In this document: positions 33,560 through 43,467 of the stretch, in pieces
Layout of the letters: every line of letters starts with the position of its first letter
How positions within the stretch are numbered: the stretch's first letter is position 1
Assembly (NCBI RefSeq): GCF_026210795.1
Contig: NC_089448.1
Span: 310,001-374,000, forward strand
Reading direction: 5' to 3'
DNA from: Rhizophagus irregularis
Taxonomy: Eukaryota; Glomeromycota; Glomeromycetes; Glomerales; Glomeraceae
Length of the DNA stretch: 64,000 bases
Program-made: the position numbers and the translations under genes
The notes under the pieces: generated by a model
Database searches by the model: none
Told to the model about the DNA's origin: nothing
Seen by the model: only the letters and a program-made list of their open reading frames with translations

Positions 33560-36046
33560 GACAAAATGTTTTTAAAATTATGAAAACACAAGTTACAAGG
33601 ATACAATATCTTCAAATTATTACAAGGATAAAAATATCCTCAAAATTATGAGGATAGCAATATCATTAAAATTACAAGGACAAAAATGGCCTCAAATTTA
33701 CAAGTACAGCAATGTATATTCTCAAAATCTACAAGTACAACAATGTTCTCAAAATTATAAGGATAGCAATATTATCAAAATTATAAAGACAAAAATGTCC
33801 TCAATATTATGAGGACAGCAATATCATCAAAATTATGAGAACAATAATATATATTATCAAAATTATGAGGACTAAAATGTTCTCATTACAAGGACATCAA
33901 ATTTATAAGGACAACAATGTCTCAAAATTATGGGGACAGCAATATCATTAAAATTATAAGAACAAAAACATCCTCAAATTACAAGGATAAAAATGTCCTC
34001 AAATTATGAGAATAGCAATAACATTAATATTATGAGGACAATAATATCATCAAAATTATGAGGACAAAAATGTCCTCAAAATTATAAGGACAAAAATGTC
34101 CTCAAAATTATAAAGACAAAAATGTCCTCAAAATTATGAGGATAGCAATATCATCAAAATTATGAGAACAATAATATATATTATTAAAATTATGAGGACT
34201 AAAATGTCCTTAAATTGCAAGGACATCAAATTTATAAGGACAGCAATGTATGTTCTAAATCTACAAAAACAACAATGTCTCAAAATTATGGGGACAGCAA
34301 TATCATTAAAATTATAAGGACAACAACATCCTCAAATTACAAGGACAAAAATGTCCTCAAATTATGAGAACAGCAATAACATTAATATTATGAGGACAAT
34401 AATATCATCAAAATTATGAGGACAAAAATGTCCTCAAAATTATGAGGATAGCAATATCATCAAAATTATGAGAACAAAAATGTCCTCAAAATTATGAGGA
34501 TAGCAATATCATCAAAATTATGAGGACAAAAATGTCCTCAAAATTATGAGGATAGCAATATCATCAAAATTATGAGAACAATAATATATATTATCAAAAT
34601 TATGAGGACTAAAATGTCCTTAAATTGCAAGGACATCAAATTTATAAGGACAACAATGTATGTTCTAAATCTACAAAAACAACAATGTCTCAAAATTATG
34701 GGGACAGCAATATCATTAAAATTATAAGGACAACAACATCCTCAAATTACAAGGACAAAAATGTCCTCAAATTATGAGAACAGCAATAACATTAATATTA
34801 TGAGGACAATAATATCATCAAAATTATGAGGACAAAAATGTCCTAAAAATTATGAGGATAGCAATATCATCAAAATTATGAGGACAAAAATGTCCTCAAA
34901 ATTATGAGGATAGCAATATCATCAAAATTATGAGGACAAAAATGTCCTCAAAATTATGAGGATAGCAATATCATCAAAATTATGAGGACAAAAATGTCCT
35001 CAAAATTATGAGGATAGCAATATCATCAAAATTATGAGAACAATAATATATATTATCAAAATTATGAGGACTAAAATGTCCTTAAATTGCAAGGACATCA
35101 AATTTATAAGGACAACAATGTATGTTCTAAATCTACAAAAACAACAATGTCTCAAAATTATGGGGACAGCAATATCATTAAAATTATATGGACAACAACA
35201 TCCTCAAATTACAAGGACAAAAATGTCCTCAAATTATGAGAACAGCAATAACATTAATATTATGAGGAAAATAATATCATCAAAATTATGAGGACAAAAA
35301 TGTCCTCAAAATTATGAGGACAACAATATCATCCAAATTATGAGGACAAAAATATCATCAAAATTATGAGGACAAAATATCATGAGAACAAAAATGTTCT
35401 CAAATTTACAAGGACAACAATGTATGTATGTTCTCAAAATTTACAAGGACAACAATGTTCTCAAAATTATAAGAATAGCAATATTATCAAAATTACAAGG
35501 ACAAAAATGTCCTCAAACTTATAAGAACAGTAGAGGACAGCAATATCATTAAAATTACGAGAACAATAATATTATCAAAATTATGAGGACAAATATGTCA
35601 GGACATCAAATTTATAAGGACAACAATGCATGTTCTCAAAATCCACAAAGACAACAATGTCCTGAGGACAGCAAAATCTTCAAAATTATAAGGACAAGAA
35701 TGTCCTCAAATTACAAGAACAAAAATGTCCTCAAATTTACAAGGGCAATGGTATTCTCAAAATTTACAAGGACAACAGTGTCCTCAATATTTACAAGGAC
35801 AACGATGTCCTCAATATTATGAGGTCAAACATGTCCTCAACTTACAAGGACAACAATGTCCTCAAGATTATGAGGACAAACATGTCCTCAAAATTTACAA
35901 GGACAGCAATGTCCTCAAGATTACGAGGACAAAAATGTCCTCAAAATTTACAAGGACAGCAATGTCCTCAAGATTATGAGGACAAAAATCTCTTCAAAAT
36001 TTACAAGGACAACAATGCCCTCAAAATTATGAGGACAAAAATGTCC
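33560..36046 (+). repeat. Right minisatellite arm with higher-order repeats
   Basis: The units are the mirror image of the left arm (GAGGACAAAAATGTCCTC, AAAATTAT or AAAATTTACAA). Units near the end (35720-36046) are homogeneous and the inner part is diverged. The inner part is organised in longer blocks recurring near 33841, 34168, 34578 and 35039, each beginning ACAATAATATATATTATCAA, with spacing of 327, 410 and 461 bases. The arm is longer than the left one by about 0.8 kb. The plus-strand frames here (for example 35725-35979) are repeat artefacts. Confidence 0.85.
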
Positions 36047-36229
36047 TCAAATTTATTAAGACAATAATGTCCTTAAGTTACGAGGATAAAATGTCTACAC
36101 TTATAAGGTCACATGATCACTGCTTAGTATTGGCCAATAAAAACCGTGGTTTCCATGGAGGATATAACCTATGCATTTGAGACACGATGGATAAGGTTAT
36201 ATCCTTTGCCGATCAGGCGAATGGGGTGG
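36047..36229 (-). repeat. Right terminal inverted repeat of KDZ element
   Basis: Reverse complement of 19188-19370, ending ATGGGGTGG. It contains TTTGCCGATCA at 36205-36215 and is followed by AAATTC (36230-36235). Confidence 0.85.
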
Positions 36230-36235
36230 AAATTC
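36230..36235. repeat. 6-bp target duplication of KDZ element, right copy
   Basis: AAATTC is identical to 19182-19187. Confidence 0.75.
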
Positions 36236-37275
36236 CGATTGACGTAACAAATCCGATGAAATGGCCGGAATGTAATTATGCCGCAGCATCACGTTGGGTT
36301 ACATTTTACGATTTTCCTTGGTATTGGAAATATAAGATCAAATTAAGAAGTGTAGGTCACGTGGAGAAAATGAGCATCAAACGAAGTTATAAATACAAGA
36401 CGGTCAAGGCTAAACTTTGATTCACAATAATCTATGAAGAAATTTATAAGCGAGGAGGGGCCAAGATAACAATTAATAAGAACGATCATCAATATTTCTT
36501 CAGAATGTTTGATTTTAAGTTAACACCACGGGAGATAAATAAAAAATTTTGTTGGCAAGCGTGCAAGCAAATTTCTATAAGAAATAAGACAACGGATGGT
36601 AAATTGTGAAAGAATATAATATAAAATACGTAGACTTTTTCGGTAAAGTTATTAGGATTAACAAAATGAATATATCTTAATATACTTTAACAACGAAAAT
36701 GATATGACGAACGCGATATATAAATGATAAATCAGGGACGGAAGATGAGTTAGGAAAAGGATTACAATTAAAAAGTCAAGATGAACTTATAGGAAAGGAC
36801 GGTACTTTCAGGTTTCGGAGGATCCACAAGACGAAGCCAAACAACGGGATGTCGGACAAGTTCAAAGACGAACAAATTCACGATACAAGGAATAGTCTAC
36901 GGAATCAGAAGGAACTTGGAAATGACAAGATTGCAACTTTTAACAATTTGAACGAGGTTTTTAGTGGTAGAATTGATAGAATTAATGAAATTAACGACAA
37001 TCACAGGGTGTCAACGGGTAAGGTATCAAAATAAAAGAAAGATGGAGGGATTGTAAATGAAAACAATAATCGTGTAGCGTTAGATCAGGTGACTAGCGGA
37101 TTGTGAGGATGATAACGAATAAAGATTTTAACACTGTAAATTTTAGTACTATATTAGACGAGTTTCAAATTAGCTTTAGTATAGATTCAAATTTTGTATT
37201 AGATAGATACTTTATTAACACAATGTATTGATTACTTTTGTAATTTTCTTCAAAACTAAATAAAGAAAAAAAAAA
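36236..37275 (+). pseudogene. Non-LTR (LINE-like) retroelement relic, 3' part
   Basis: The first frame continues from 19187 as IPIDVTNPMKWPECNYA, passes an aromatic stretch (YDFPWYWKYKIKL) and stops at 36420. Further open pieces (for example MSDKFKDEQIHD at 36849) are separated by many stops. The segment is less AT-rich than its surroundings. It ends in AAATAAAGAAAAAAAAAA, an A-rich tail, directly before the 11-bp duplication at 37276. Tail plus long duplication indicate target-primed insertion. No reverse transcriptase motif remains, so the clade is unknown. Confidence 0.6.
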
Positions 37276-37286
37276 GTTTCAAATTT
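37276..37286. repeat. 11-bp target duplication of LINE-like relic, right copy
   Basis: GTTTCAAATTT, matching 19084-19094. Confidence 0.65.
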
Positions 37287-37305
37287 TACGCCAAATACTT
37301 GATTT
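37284..37305 (-). promoter_or_regulatory. Displaced upstream dyad of F-box gene 3
   Basis: A perfect GCCAAATACTTGATTTGGC dyad just right of the nested insertion. Closing the insertion puts it about 120-140 bases upstream of F-box gene 3, the same spacing as in the paralogues. Confidence 0.6.
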
Positions 37306-37359
37306 GGCTAGTTTTTTGACTATTCTGCAATTTTGAATTACTAAATAAAATGATATAAA

Positions 37360-37700
37360 ATAGAGCAATTTTATATATACAGTAAGTAAAGATAAACGTC
37401 AGTTGTATTATTTATTAATCAGTTATGTAATAATTCTAATAATTCTAAAATTGGAAATAAAATCATAGATATAATATTTGTAAAAATACTTTTACAAAAC
37501 AATTGTTATTAAATTGAAACGAATTGATTTAGTTTTCTTAACTCCAGTCTGTAAAGTCTAGTTTATTGATTTGAACCAGACGAAACATATTGCGAAAAAA
37601 AAAATTCTGACGAAATTTATAAAAAATTTCATTGAAAAATTTTATATTTGTTAATAAAAATTATCACTATATCTAAGTTAAATTCATACTCACATACTGA
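37360..37700. repeat. Segmental duplicate of 48700-48985
   Basis: Shared blocks include ATATATAC.GT.AGTAAAGATAAACGTCA, GAATTGATTTAGTTTT, TTAACTCCAGTCTGTAAA and TTTGAACCAG.CGAAAC in the same order. It forms the outer flank of both F-box subarrays. Confidence 0.55.
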
Positions 37701-37957
37701 CAACTGAAACAATTGTATAAAAGTTCCATTTTTAAACTACATTATATTATCAGTTATACTTTTTTTCAAAATACAACCCAAATATTTTAATCAAATAATA
37801 ACTGGAAGTTCAATCTCTTCTCTATGTATTCGATCTCAAGCCAATGATAATTAGCAGGATTAATATGAACCAGAAAAGTTTAAAATAGATGAATTTAATT
37901 TAAAAAAACTTTTAATTTACTTATTTAAATACAGTTGAATTTTTTAAAGTATTCGCT

Positions 37958-38260
37958 TTGAATAAGTTTATATTTATCATTATAAACAATTATGGAAGTT
38001 TTGAATTTTTTAATAAATGGAATGATCAGGATTGGAATAATTGGATTGAAGCAACTATTTCTAAAAAAATAAAACTTAATATTATAAGTTTGAAAATTTT
38101 TGTAAGCTTTGGAAAAGTTTATCATGCGAATTCTCACAAAAATCATGCATTAAAATATTTTTTTTTTGATTTCAACGATGTCACAGTTGAATCAATTGTC
38201 CGTGAAGTAATTAATGCATCAAACATGTTTCATTTATATAATAACTATGAATTTTTTTAA
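37958..38260 (+). pseudogene. Kinase N-lobe relic
   Basis: The 100-codon frame reads KWNDQDWNNWIEATISKK, then VSFGKVYHANSHKNHALKYF, then DFNDVTVESIVREVIN. These match the start of the amplified Rhizophagus kinase family: the glycine-loop remnant FGKVY, the ATP-lysine in ALKYF and the alpha-C Glu. The loop glycine pattern is damaged and the homology ends after INASNM. There is no C-lobe. Confidence 0.65.
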
Positions 38261-38710
38261 CGCTTAAAGTATGTTAAGTTCTAATTTTATTCTACAATTT
38301 ACAGAATATTTTCTGGACAATTTCAAGAACGTCGAGTATATAAGCTGTTTTTTCTCTTAGATCGCAATTTGGTTTATCCTTAGGACAGAAAAATTACCAA
38401 ACTTGCCATTTCACCGAAAATTTATATCTTTACTGCGCCTTAATTCCAAATTATTTGATCGTGAATTCGTGATAATCGCTCTCTTGATTTTTTTAGGGTA
38501 AACTTCTTATAACATACTTTTGTAATTATGACTAATAAAGAAAAAATTTACAGTTTCTAAAAAATTGTAGGCTAATTTACTTTCAAAATGCAATAATAAA
38601 ATTAATAAACCAATAGGCTCAGAACATCAAAATTGATGGTTTATTATCATTTAAGGATCATTTAGAGGATTCGGTAAAAAAAAATTTTTTTATGAAGCTG
38701 TAAGCTTGCT
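38261..38710. other. No gene seen
   Basis: AT-rich flank between the kinase relic and a MITE. Nothing supported. Confidence 0.4.
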
Positions 38711-39008
38711 AGAGGTCTGCATTAACCCCTATTTTACAACTCGGCCTGGCCTGCACTTGGAAATTAACCTAAAATGCCCGGCCCGAACCGTACCAAAACT
38801 ATTATTTTGTAATACAAAAAAAAATCGGTCAACTTAATTTTGGCCAACTTAATATTGACCAGTTTAATTTGGGTCAGAATTACGAAAATCCGGTTTAACG
38901 GAAAATTATATGCGTGAATTTTGAAAGAAAACTTGCCGGCCTTATCCCGAATCCGGGTCCAGGCCGGGTTTCCGGGTTTCCGGGTTCCGGGTCCCGTTTG
39001 CAGACCTT
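38711..39008. mobile_element. hAT-like MITE with CCGGGT subterminal repeats, ~298 bp
   Basis: The ends are AGGTCTGCA and TGCAGACCT. The inside is rich in CCCGG/CCGGGTTTCCGGGT runs, a style shared with the hAT element at 525-1746. Outside the ends TTGCT occurs on both sides, but a clean 8-bp duplication is not seen. Confidence 0.45.
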
Positions 39009-39228
39009 TGCTCCGATCTAATTAAATTGTTTTGTGCAACAATAATAATGGTTGAATAATAAAATACAAAAACTTTAAACCTACAAAGTGTATGTAATGT
39101 GCTGTATATCAAGTGAAATTTTGAAGGTTAAATTCATTTATTAAATTCTTAGATTTAATAGTGTTTATATATTGTGTTTCTAAAAAAAATACAATAATTC
39201 TAAAATGTTGACATTATTAAGATGTCAT

Positions 39229-40752
39229 TCATATCTTATGGTTCATATTTACTACATTTATAAAAGAATCAATTCTAAAATCTTTGATCACTCCATTATT
39301 TTTATATTTATTGATCAATTTTACGTAATCATCTCCTTCATAAATAGATTCGGATGTAAATATGGAAAGTGTACAGCCTTTCCATGTTTCTAAGAATTTC
39401 TCTAAAGTTTCCAAAGGAAAATCAAAATCACCACAAAATCTAAATTCCTTTATATTGATCGGCGCAGAGCTAATTAATATTTCTAATAAATTTTCTCCAT
39501 TTTCTAATAAGTTTTCTCTATTTTCTAATAAGTTTTCTCCATTTTCTAAAAAGTTTTCTTCAGTTAAGTCTTCATAGCTTGTATCAACCATAATTAATAA
39601 TAATGATTTCAAATTATGACAAATTTTTAGCAATATTTTAAGTTCAGTCAGATGCTCATTCAATGGTGGAAATATAAGTGATAAACATTCAATTGAAGGA
39701 CAAAATTTATGAATACTACGTATAAAAGTAAGAGAATCTTCATTGAAGTTAACTCCAAACTCTTCAATTTCATAAGGTTCTAACAAGATTTTCTTTAGAT
39801 GTCCTCCACTATTTTCAATTATAATAGAAGCTGCTCCTAAATTATAATGATCTATCATAAATATCTCAAGATCACGATATACACACTTTTTTAATTGTTC
39901 TTTACTAAAGGAATCAAAATATGTTATCAATGATTTTAGTTTATGAAATTTTGGGAATACCTTTGGTGATGAGAGACAAATATATTGAAAGACAATATTT
40001 AAATGAATGATATTATTTGCACTTTTTTCTAATGAAAAAAGAATCTTTTTGTAATGGTCCAATCCAGGAATATATGAATGATACCCAACATCTCTCCATT
40101 CAAAATACTTTAAATTTTTCTGAACTCCAATTAGTTCAACAATCCCATGATAATCGTTTACTACGTTTACATTAGCAATTATGAGTTTCTGTATATATTG
40201 ACATAGCTGTGCTAATCCATAAAAATATGAAGAATCTATTGATGTGTCACATTTTAATTCGCAAAGTGATTCAAAACGAAGCATAGCATCTGGATAATGA
40301 AATATTTGATGTCTAATTGATTTCATATCCAAATATTTTAGCTCTGGAAATTTCTTCATAAAGAGATAATAAAATTCGTGTTCCAAAAGATATTGCTCAT
40401 GAGCTAAAGATATTCCAATAGAAGTTATAGATTTCGTAGTATCTGTATTAATACTTCTACAGAATGATAAATAATCAAACAAAAGTGTTTGGTATGAAAA
40501 TGATGGCAGTCGGATTCCGTATCTCATTAGAGATTCTTTAACATCATAAGATAAATAAGAAGCAATGATTGTAAATAAATAATTTTTATTTTTATAATTA
40601 ATATCGTTATAACTCCAAGGATTTTTCCATAAAATTGGAATCGCATTTTCACACCAAAGTCTGTTGACCATTAGACATGAAAAGAGGGATTTTGAATCAT
40701 CTTGTAGTTCTTCAAATATTAAGAAAAGAATATCTTTATTGAGTTTGGACAT
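39229..40752 (-). CDS. F-box/LRR-like protein 4 (507 aa) with internal heptad expansion
   Basis: An intact intronless frame with the F-box at residues 3-46 (NKDILFLIFEELQDDSKSL). The LRR-like body is almost the same as in gene 3, for example YFYGLAQLCQYIQKLI and SGGHLKKILLEPYEIE. It is longer than its relatives because a 21-base unit is repeated in frame near 39490-39555, giving ENGENLL, ENRENLL, ENGENLL where the paralogues have one copy. Such slippage changes the length of one repeat loop without breaking the frame. The upstream dyad is at 40855-40876. SCF adaptor role inferred. Confidence 0.87.
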   Translation of the reverse strand: MSKLNKDILFLIFEELQDDSKSLFSCLMVNRLWCENAIPILWKNPWSYNDINYKNKNYLFTIIASYLSYDVKESLMRYGIRLPSFSYQTLLFDYLSFCRSINTDTTKSITSIGISLAHEQYLLEHEFYYLFMKKFPELKYLDMKSIRHQIFHYPDAMLRFESLCELKCDTSIDSSYFYGLAQLCQYIQKLIIANVNVVNDYHGIVELIGVQKNLKYFEWRDVGYHSYIPGLDHYKKILFSLEKSANNIIHLNIVFQYICLSSPKVFPKFHKLKSLITYFDSFSKEQLKKCVYRDLEIFMIDHYNLGAASIIIENSGGHLKKILLEPYEIEEFGVNFNEDSLTFIRSIHKFCPSIECLSLIFPPLNEHLTELKILLKICHNLKSLLLIMVDTSYEDLTEENFLENGENLLENRENLLENGENLLEILISSAPINIKEFRFCGDFDFPLETLEKFLETWKGCTLSIFTSESIYEGDDYVKLINKYKNNGVIKDFRIDSFINVVNMNHKI

Positions 40753-40854
40753 TCTTCATCAAAATAATATTTTATAATTTGTTTGTATATTTAATTATAA
40801 TTTTTCGTAATATTGAAATGTAAAAAAAAAAGTTTTTTTAACACAATGAGTAAA

Positions 40855-40876
40855 TTTTACGCCAAATACTTGATTT
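40855..40876 (-). promoter_or_regulatory. Upstream dyad motif of F-box gene 4
   Basis: ACGCCAAATACTTGATTT, with a decayed right arm (ATTTATCC), about 105-125 bases before the ATG. CATCATGTG follows. Confidence 0.4.
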
Positions 40877-41101
40877 ATCCTAGTGTTTGTATCACCTGCA
40901 TCATGTGTTGACAGTCATGACACTGTAATTTTCACAAGGAAGGGATTTATTCTATTAATAAGACGCAGGAATATATATGTAGGAGCAGGTATACAGATGA
41001 ATCATCATCAGATTGGAATTAGTAAGGTTTTGATTTAAAATTTTTTCGTCTATAGATAGTTAGGCCATCAGGTTATGTATTTTTTATCAAAATTTTGCTT
41101 A

Positions 41102-41278
41102 AACCGCTCCAATTTAATTATTTGTTTAACATACCTCTATTTTTAGGATTCTATTAAATATATACTAATAAATATGTTTAATACCCCCCTCTAAATTTAA
41201 ATTTTGATTTTCCAGAATTTTCCGAATTTGTTTTTTATTGTAGACTCAAACTCTGGACGTTAAACAATTGGAGCGGCC
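41102..41278. mobile_element. TTA-flanked MITE (PIF/Harbinger-like), 177 bp
   Basis: Ends AACCGCTCCAATTTAATTAT and TTAAACAATTGGAGCGGCC, flanked by TTA on both sides (41099-41101, 41279-41281). It is a shorter relative of 8245-8617. The duplicated segment at 44740-44830 lacks it and shows the empty site. Confidence 0.8.
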
Positions 41279-41469
41279 TTAGTTGACCTAAATTTTGCTA
41301 ATCATATATACATTTATATCTAATGTACTTTTTTGGCCGATTGCATTGTAATATTTAGCGTTAATTGAAGAAAATTTTCTTAGCTTTGAAAAGGAAATTT
41401 TATTTGTATATTTTTGCAGGTTTTTCAATATCAGGTGTCAATTATGCATATAATAAAAATTTTTTTTGC

Positions 41470-41578
41470 CATCAGACCCCTATATTTCAGACCAAAATCT
41501 ATTGACCATTAAACATGAAAAAAGGGATTTTGTATTGTTCCGTAATTCTTTAAAGAATATCTTTATTGAGTTGGACAT
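41470..41578 (-). pseudogene. F-box 5'-end relic B
   Basis: The frame from ATG 41576-41578 reads SNSIKI, a broken F-box and FMFNGQ-like decay, the same as relics A and C. The upstream (left) sequence GTGTCAATTATGCATATAATA is shared among all three. Confidence 0.6.
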
Positions 41579-41825
41579 TATTTAATAAAAAGTAATGAAA
41601 CTGTTTTAAAATTAATCTTTATAATGTAATGGGTATTTTTATATTGTATTTAATTTTTTTTTTAAAAAAAGAAAGAAACTAATAAGCAATAGAAATGTAC
41701 TGCAAATATATCAAGTAAAATTTTGAAGGCTAAAATCATTTATTAAATTCTTAGATTTAATACAGTGTTTATATATTGTGTTTCTAAAAAAAAATACTTT
41801 AATTCTAAAATGTTGACACTATTAT

Positions 41826-43310
41826 TCATATCATATGCTCCATATTTACTACATTTATATAAGAACCACATTTAAAATCTTTGATCACTCCATTATTTTT
41901 ATATCTATTAATCAATTTTACGTAATCATCTCCTTTATAAGTAGATTCGGATGTAAGTATCATGGAAAGTGCACAACCTTTCCGTGTTTCTAAGAACTTC
42001 TCTAAAGCTTCCAAAGGAAATACAAAATCACCACAAAATCTAAATTCCTTTATATTGATCGGTGTAGAACTAATTAATATTTCTAATAAATATTCTCCAT
42101 TTTCTAACATCCCCTCATGAGTTAATTCATCAAAGTTTGTATCAAGCATAATTAATAATAATGATTTCAAATTATGACAAATTTTTAGTATTTTTTCAAG
42201 TTCAGTCAGATGCTCATTCGATGGTGGAAATATAAGCGATAGACATTCAATTGAAGGACAAAATTTATGAATATTACGCATAAAAATAAGAGAATCTTCA
42301 TCGAAGTAATTTTCATACTCTTCAATTTCATAAGATTCTAACAAGATTCTCTTTATATTTTCTCCACTATTTTCGATTATAATAGAAGCGGCTTTTAAAT
42401 TATAATGATCTATCATAAATATCTCAAGATCACGATATACACACATTTTTAATTGTTCTTCACTATAGGAATCAAAATTGGCTATCAATGTTTTTAGTTT
42501 ATGAAATTTTGGGAATATACTTGGTGATAAGTCACTATGAAATAAAGAGAAAATTTTTAAATGAATGATAATATTTGCACTTTTTTCTAATGCAAAAAGA
42601 ATCTTTTCGTAACGTTCCAATCCAGGATTATGTGAAGGATGCCCATCATCTCTCCATTCAAAATACTTTAAATTTTTCTGAACTTCAATTAATTCAGTAA
42701 TCCCATGATAATCGTTTGCTTTTGCATCACCATTAACAATGAGTTTCTGTATATATTGACATAGCTGTGCTAATCCATAAAAATATGAAGAATCTACTGA
42801 CGTATCACATATTAATTCGCAAAGTGATTCAAAGCGAAGGCTAGCTTCTGGAAAATAAAATATTTGATGACTAATTGTTCTCATATCCAAATACTTTAAC
42901 TCTGAAAATTTCTTCATAAAGAAACGATAAAATTCTTGTTGCAAAAGAAATTGATCATAAACTAAAGAAGACCCAATAAAAGTTATATCGCTTATATTAT
43001 TTACATTAATACTACTGCAAAAAGACATATAATCAAACAAAAGAGTTTGGCATGAAACTAATGGTAATTGAATTCCTCGTCTCGTCAAGAATTCTTTAAT
43101 ATCATTAGGTAAATAAGAAGCAATAATTGCAAATAAATAACTTTTATTATCATAATTAATATCGTTATAGCTCCAAGGATTTCTCCATAAAATTGGAATC
43201 ACGGTTTCACACCAAAGTCTATTTACCATTAGACATGAAAAGAGGGATTTTGAATCATCTTGTAATTCTTCAAATATTAAGTAAAGAATATCTTTATTGA
43301 GTTTGGACAT
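41826..43310 (-). CDS. F-box/LRR-like protein 5 (494 aa)
   Basis: An intact intronless frame with the F-box at residues 3-46 (LNKDILYLIFEELQDD, then ETVIPILWRNPWSYND). The LRR-like body shares YFYGLAQLCQYIQKLI with its neighbours. It differs at the segment SGENIKRILLESYEIEEYE and around residues 215-260, where copies vary most. N-terminal residues 45-100 (RRGIQLPLVSCQTLLFDY) are nearly identical to gene 6, while the C-terminal half is more like gene 4. This mosaic pattern suggests gene conversion. Dyad at 43468-43489. Confidence 0.87.
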   Translation of the reverse strand: MSKLNKDILYLIFEELQDDSKSLFSCLMVNRLWCETVIPILWRNPWSYNDINYDNKSYLFAIIASYLPNDIKEFLTRRGIQLPLVSCQTLLFDYMSFCSSINVNNISDITFIGSSLVYDQFLLQQEFYRFFMKKFSELKYLDMRTISHQIFYFPEASLRFESLCELICDTSVDSSYFYGLAQLCQYIQKLIVNGDAKANDYHGITELIEVQKNLKYFEWRDDGHPSHNPGLERYEKILFALEKSANIIIHLKIFSLFHSDLSPSIFPKFHKLKTLIANFDSYSEEQLKMCVYRDLEIFMIDHYNLKAASIIIENSGENIKRILLESYEIEEYENYFDEDSLIFMRNIHKFCPSIECLSLIFPPSNEHLTELEKILKICHNLKSLLLIMLDTNFDELTHEGMLENGEYLLEILISSTPINIKEFRFCGDFVFPLEALEKFLETRKGCALSMILTSESTYKGDDYVKLINRYKNNGVIKDFKCGSYINVVNMEHMI

Positions 43311-43467
43311 TATTTATCAAAATAATATTTTATAATTAGTTTCTATCTTCAATTATAATTTTTCGTAATATTGGAATATTTAATTGTAAAAAAAAAAATT
43401 TTTTTTTTTTAACAAAATTATAAATGTGAACATTAAGTACATTAAGTAATGTTTCACAATGAGCAAA

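Larger units (their letters stand above)
19188..36229. mobile_element. 17-kb KDZ-type DNA transposon with three genes and minisatellite arms
   Basis: Both ends carry the same ~185-bp inverted repeat, starting CCACCCCATTCGCCTGATCG, with one substitution and one indel seen over about 175 bases. AAATTC flanks it on both sides. Inside each end are minisatellite arms in mirror orientation (19371-21020 and 33560-36046). The core has three minus-strand genes: a KDZ transposase (29532-33318), a coiled-coil protein (23370-25274) and an HMG-box protein (21582-23115). KDZ enzymes form a known eukaryotic DDE transposase superfamily, so the core identity is established by family. The three-gene layout, very large arms and nested site are read directly. 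Good end identity and an apparently uninterrupted transposase suggest recent activity. Its known relatives make 8-bp duplications as I recall, so the 6-bp one is unusual or partly mutated. Confidence 0.85.

Noticed and set aside
19188-36229. Inverted arms as an assembly artefact
   Set aside because: Arms differ in length and higher-order structure, the ends differ by at least two changes, and target duplications fit; still worth a long-read check.
19188-36229. Virus-like giant element (for example Maverick-type)
   Set aside because: No polymerase, integrase, protease or capsid-like gene is visible; the only enzyme is a KDZ transposase.
36849-37034. 61-codon plus ORF as a gene
   Set aside because: It lies within the stop-rich LINE-like relic and has no domain.
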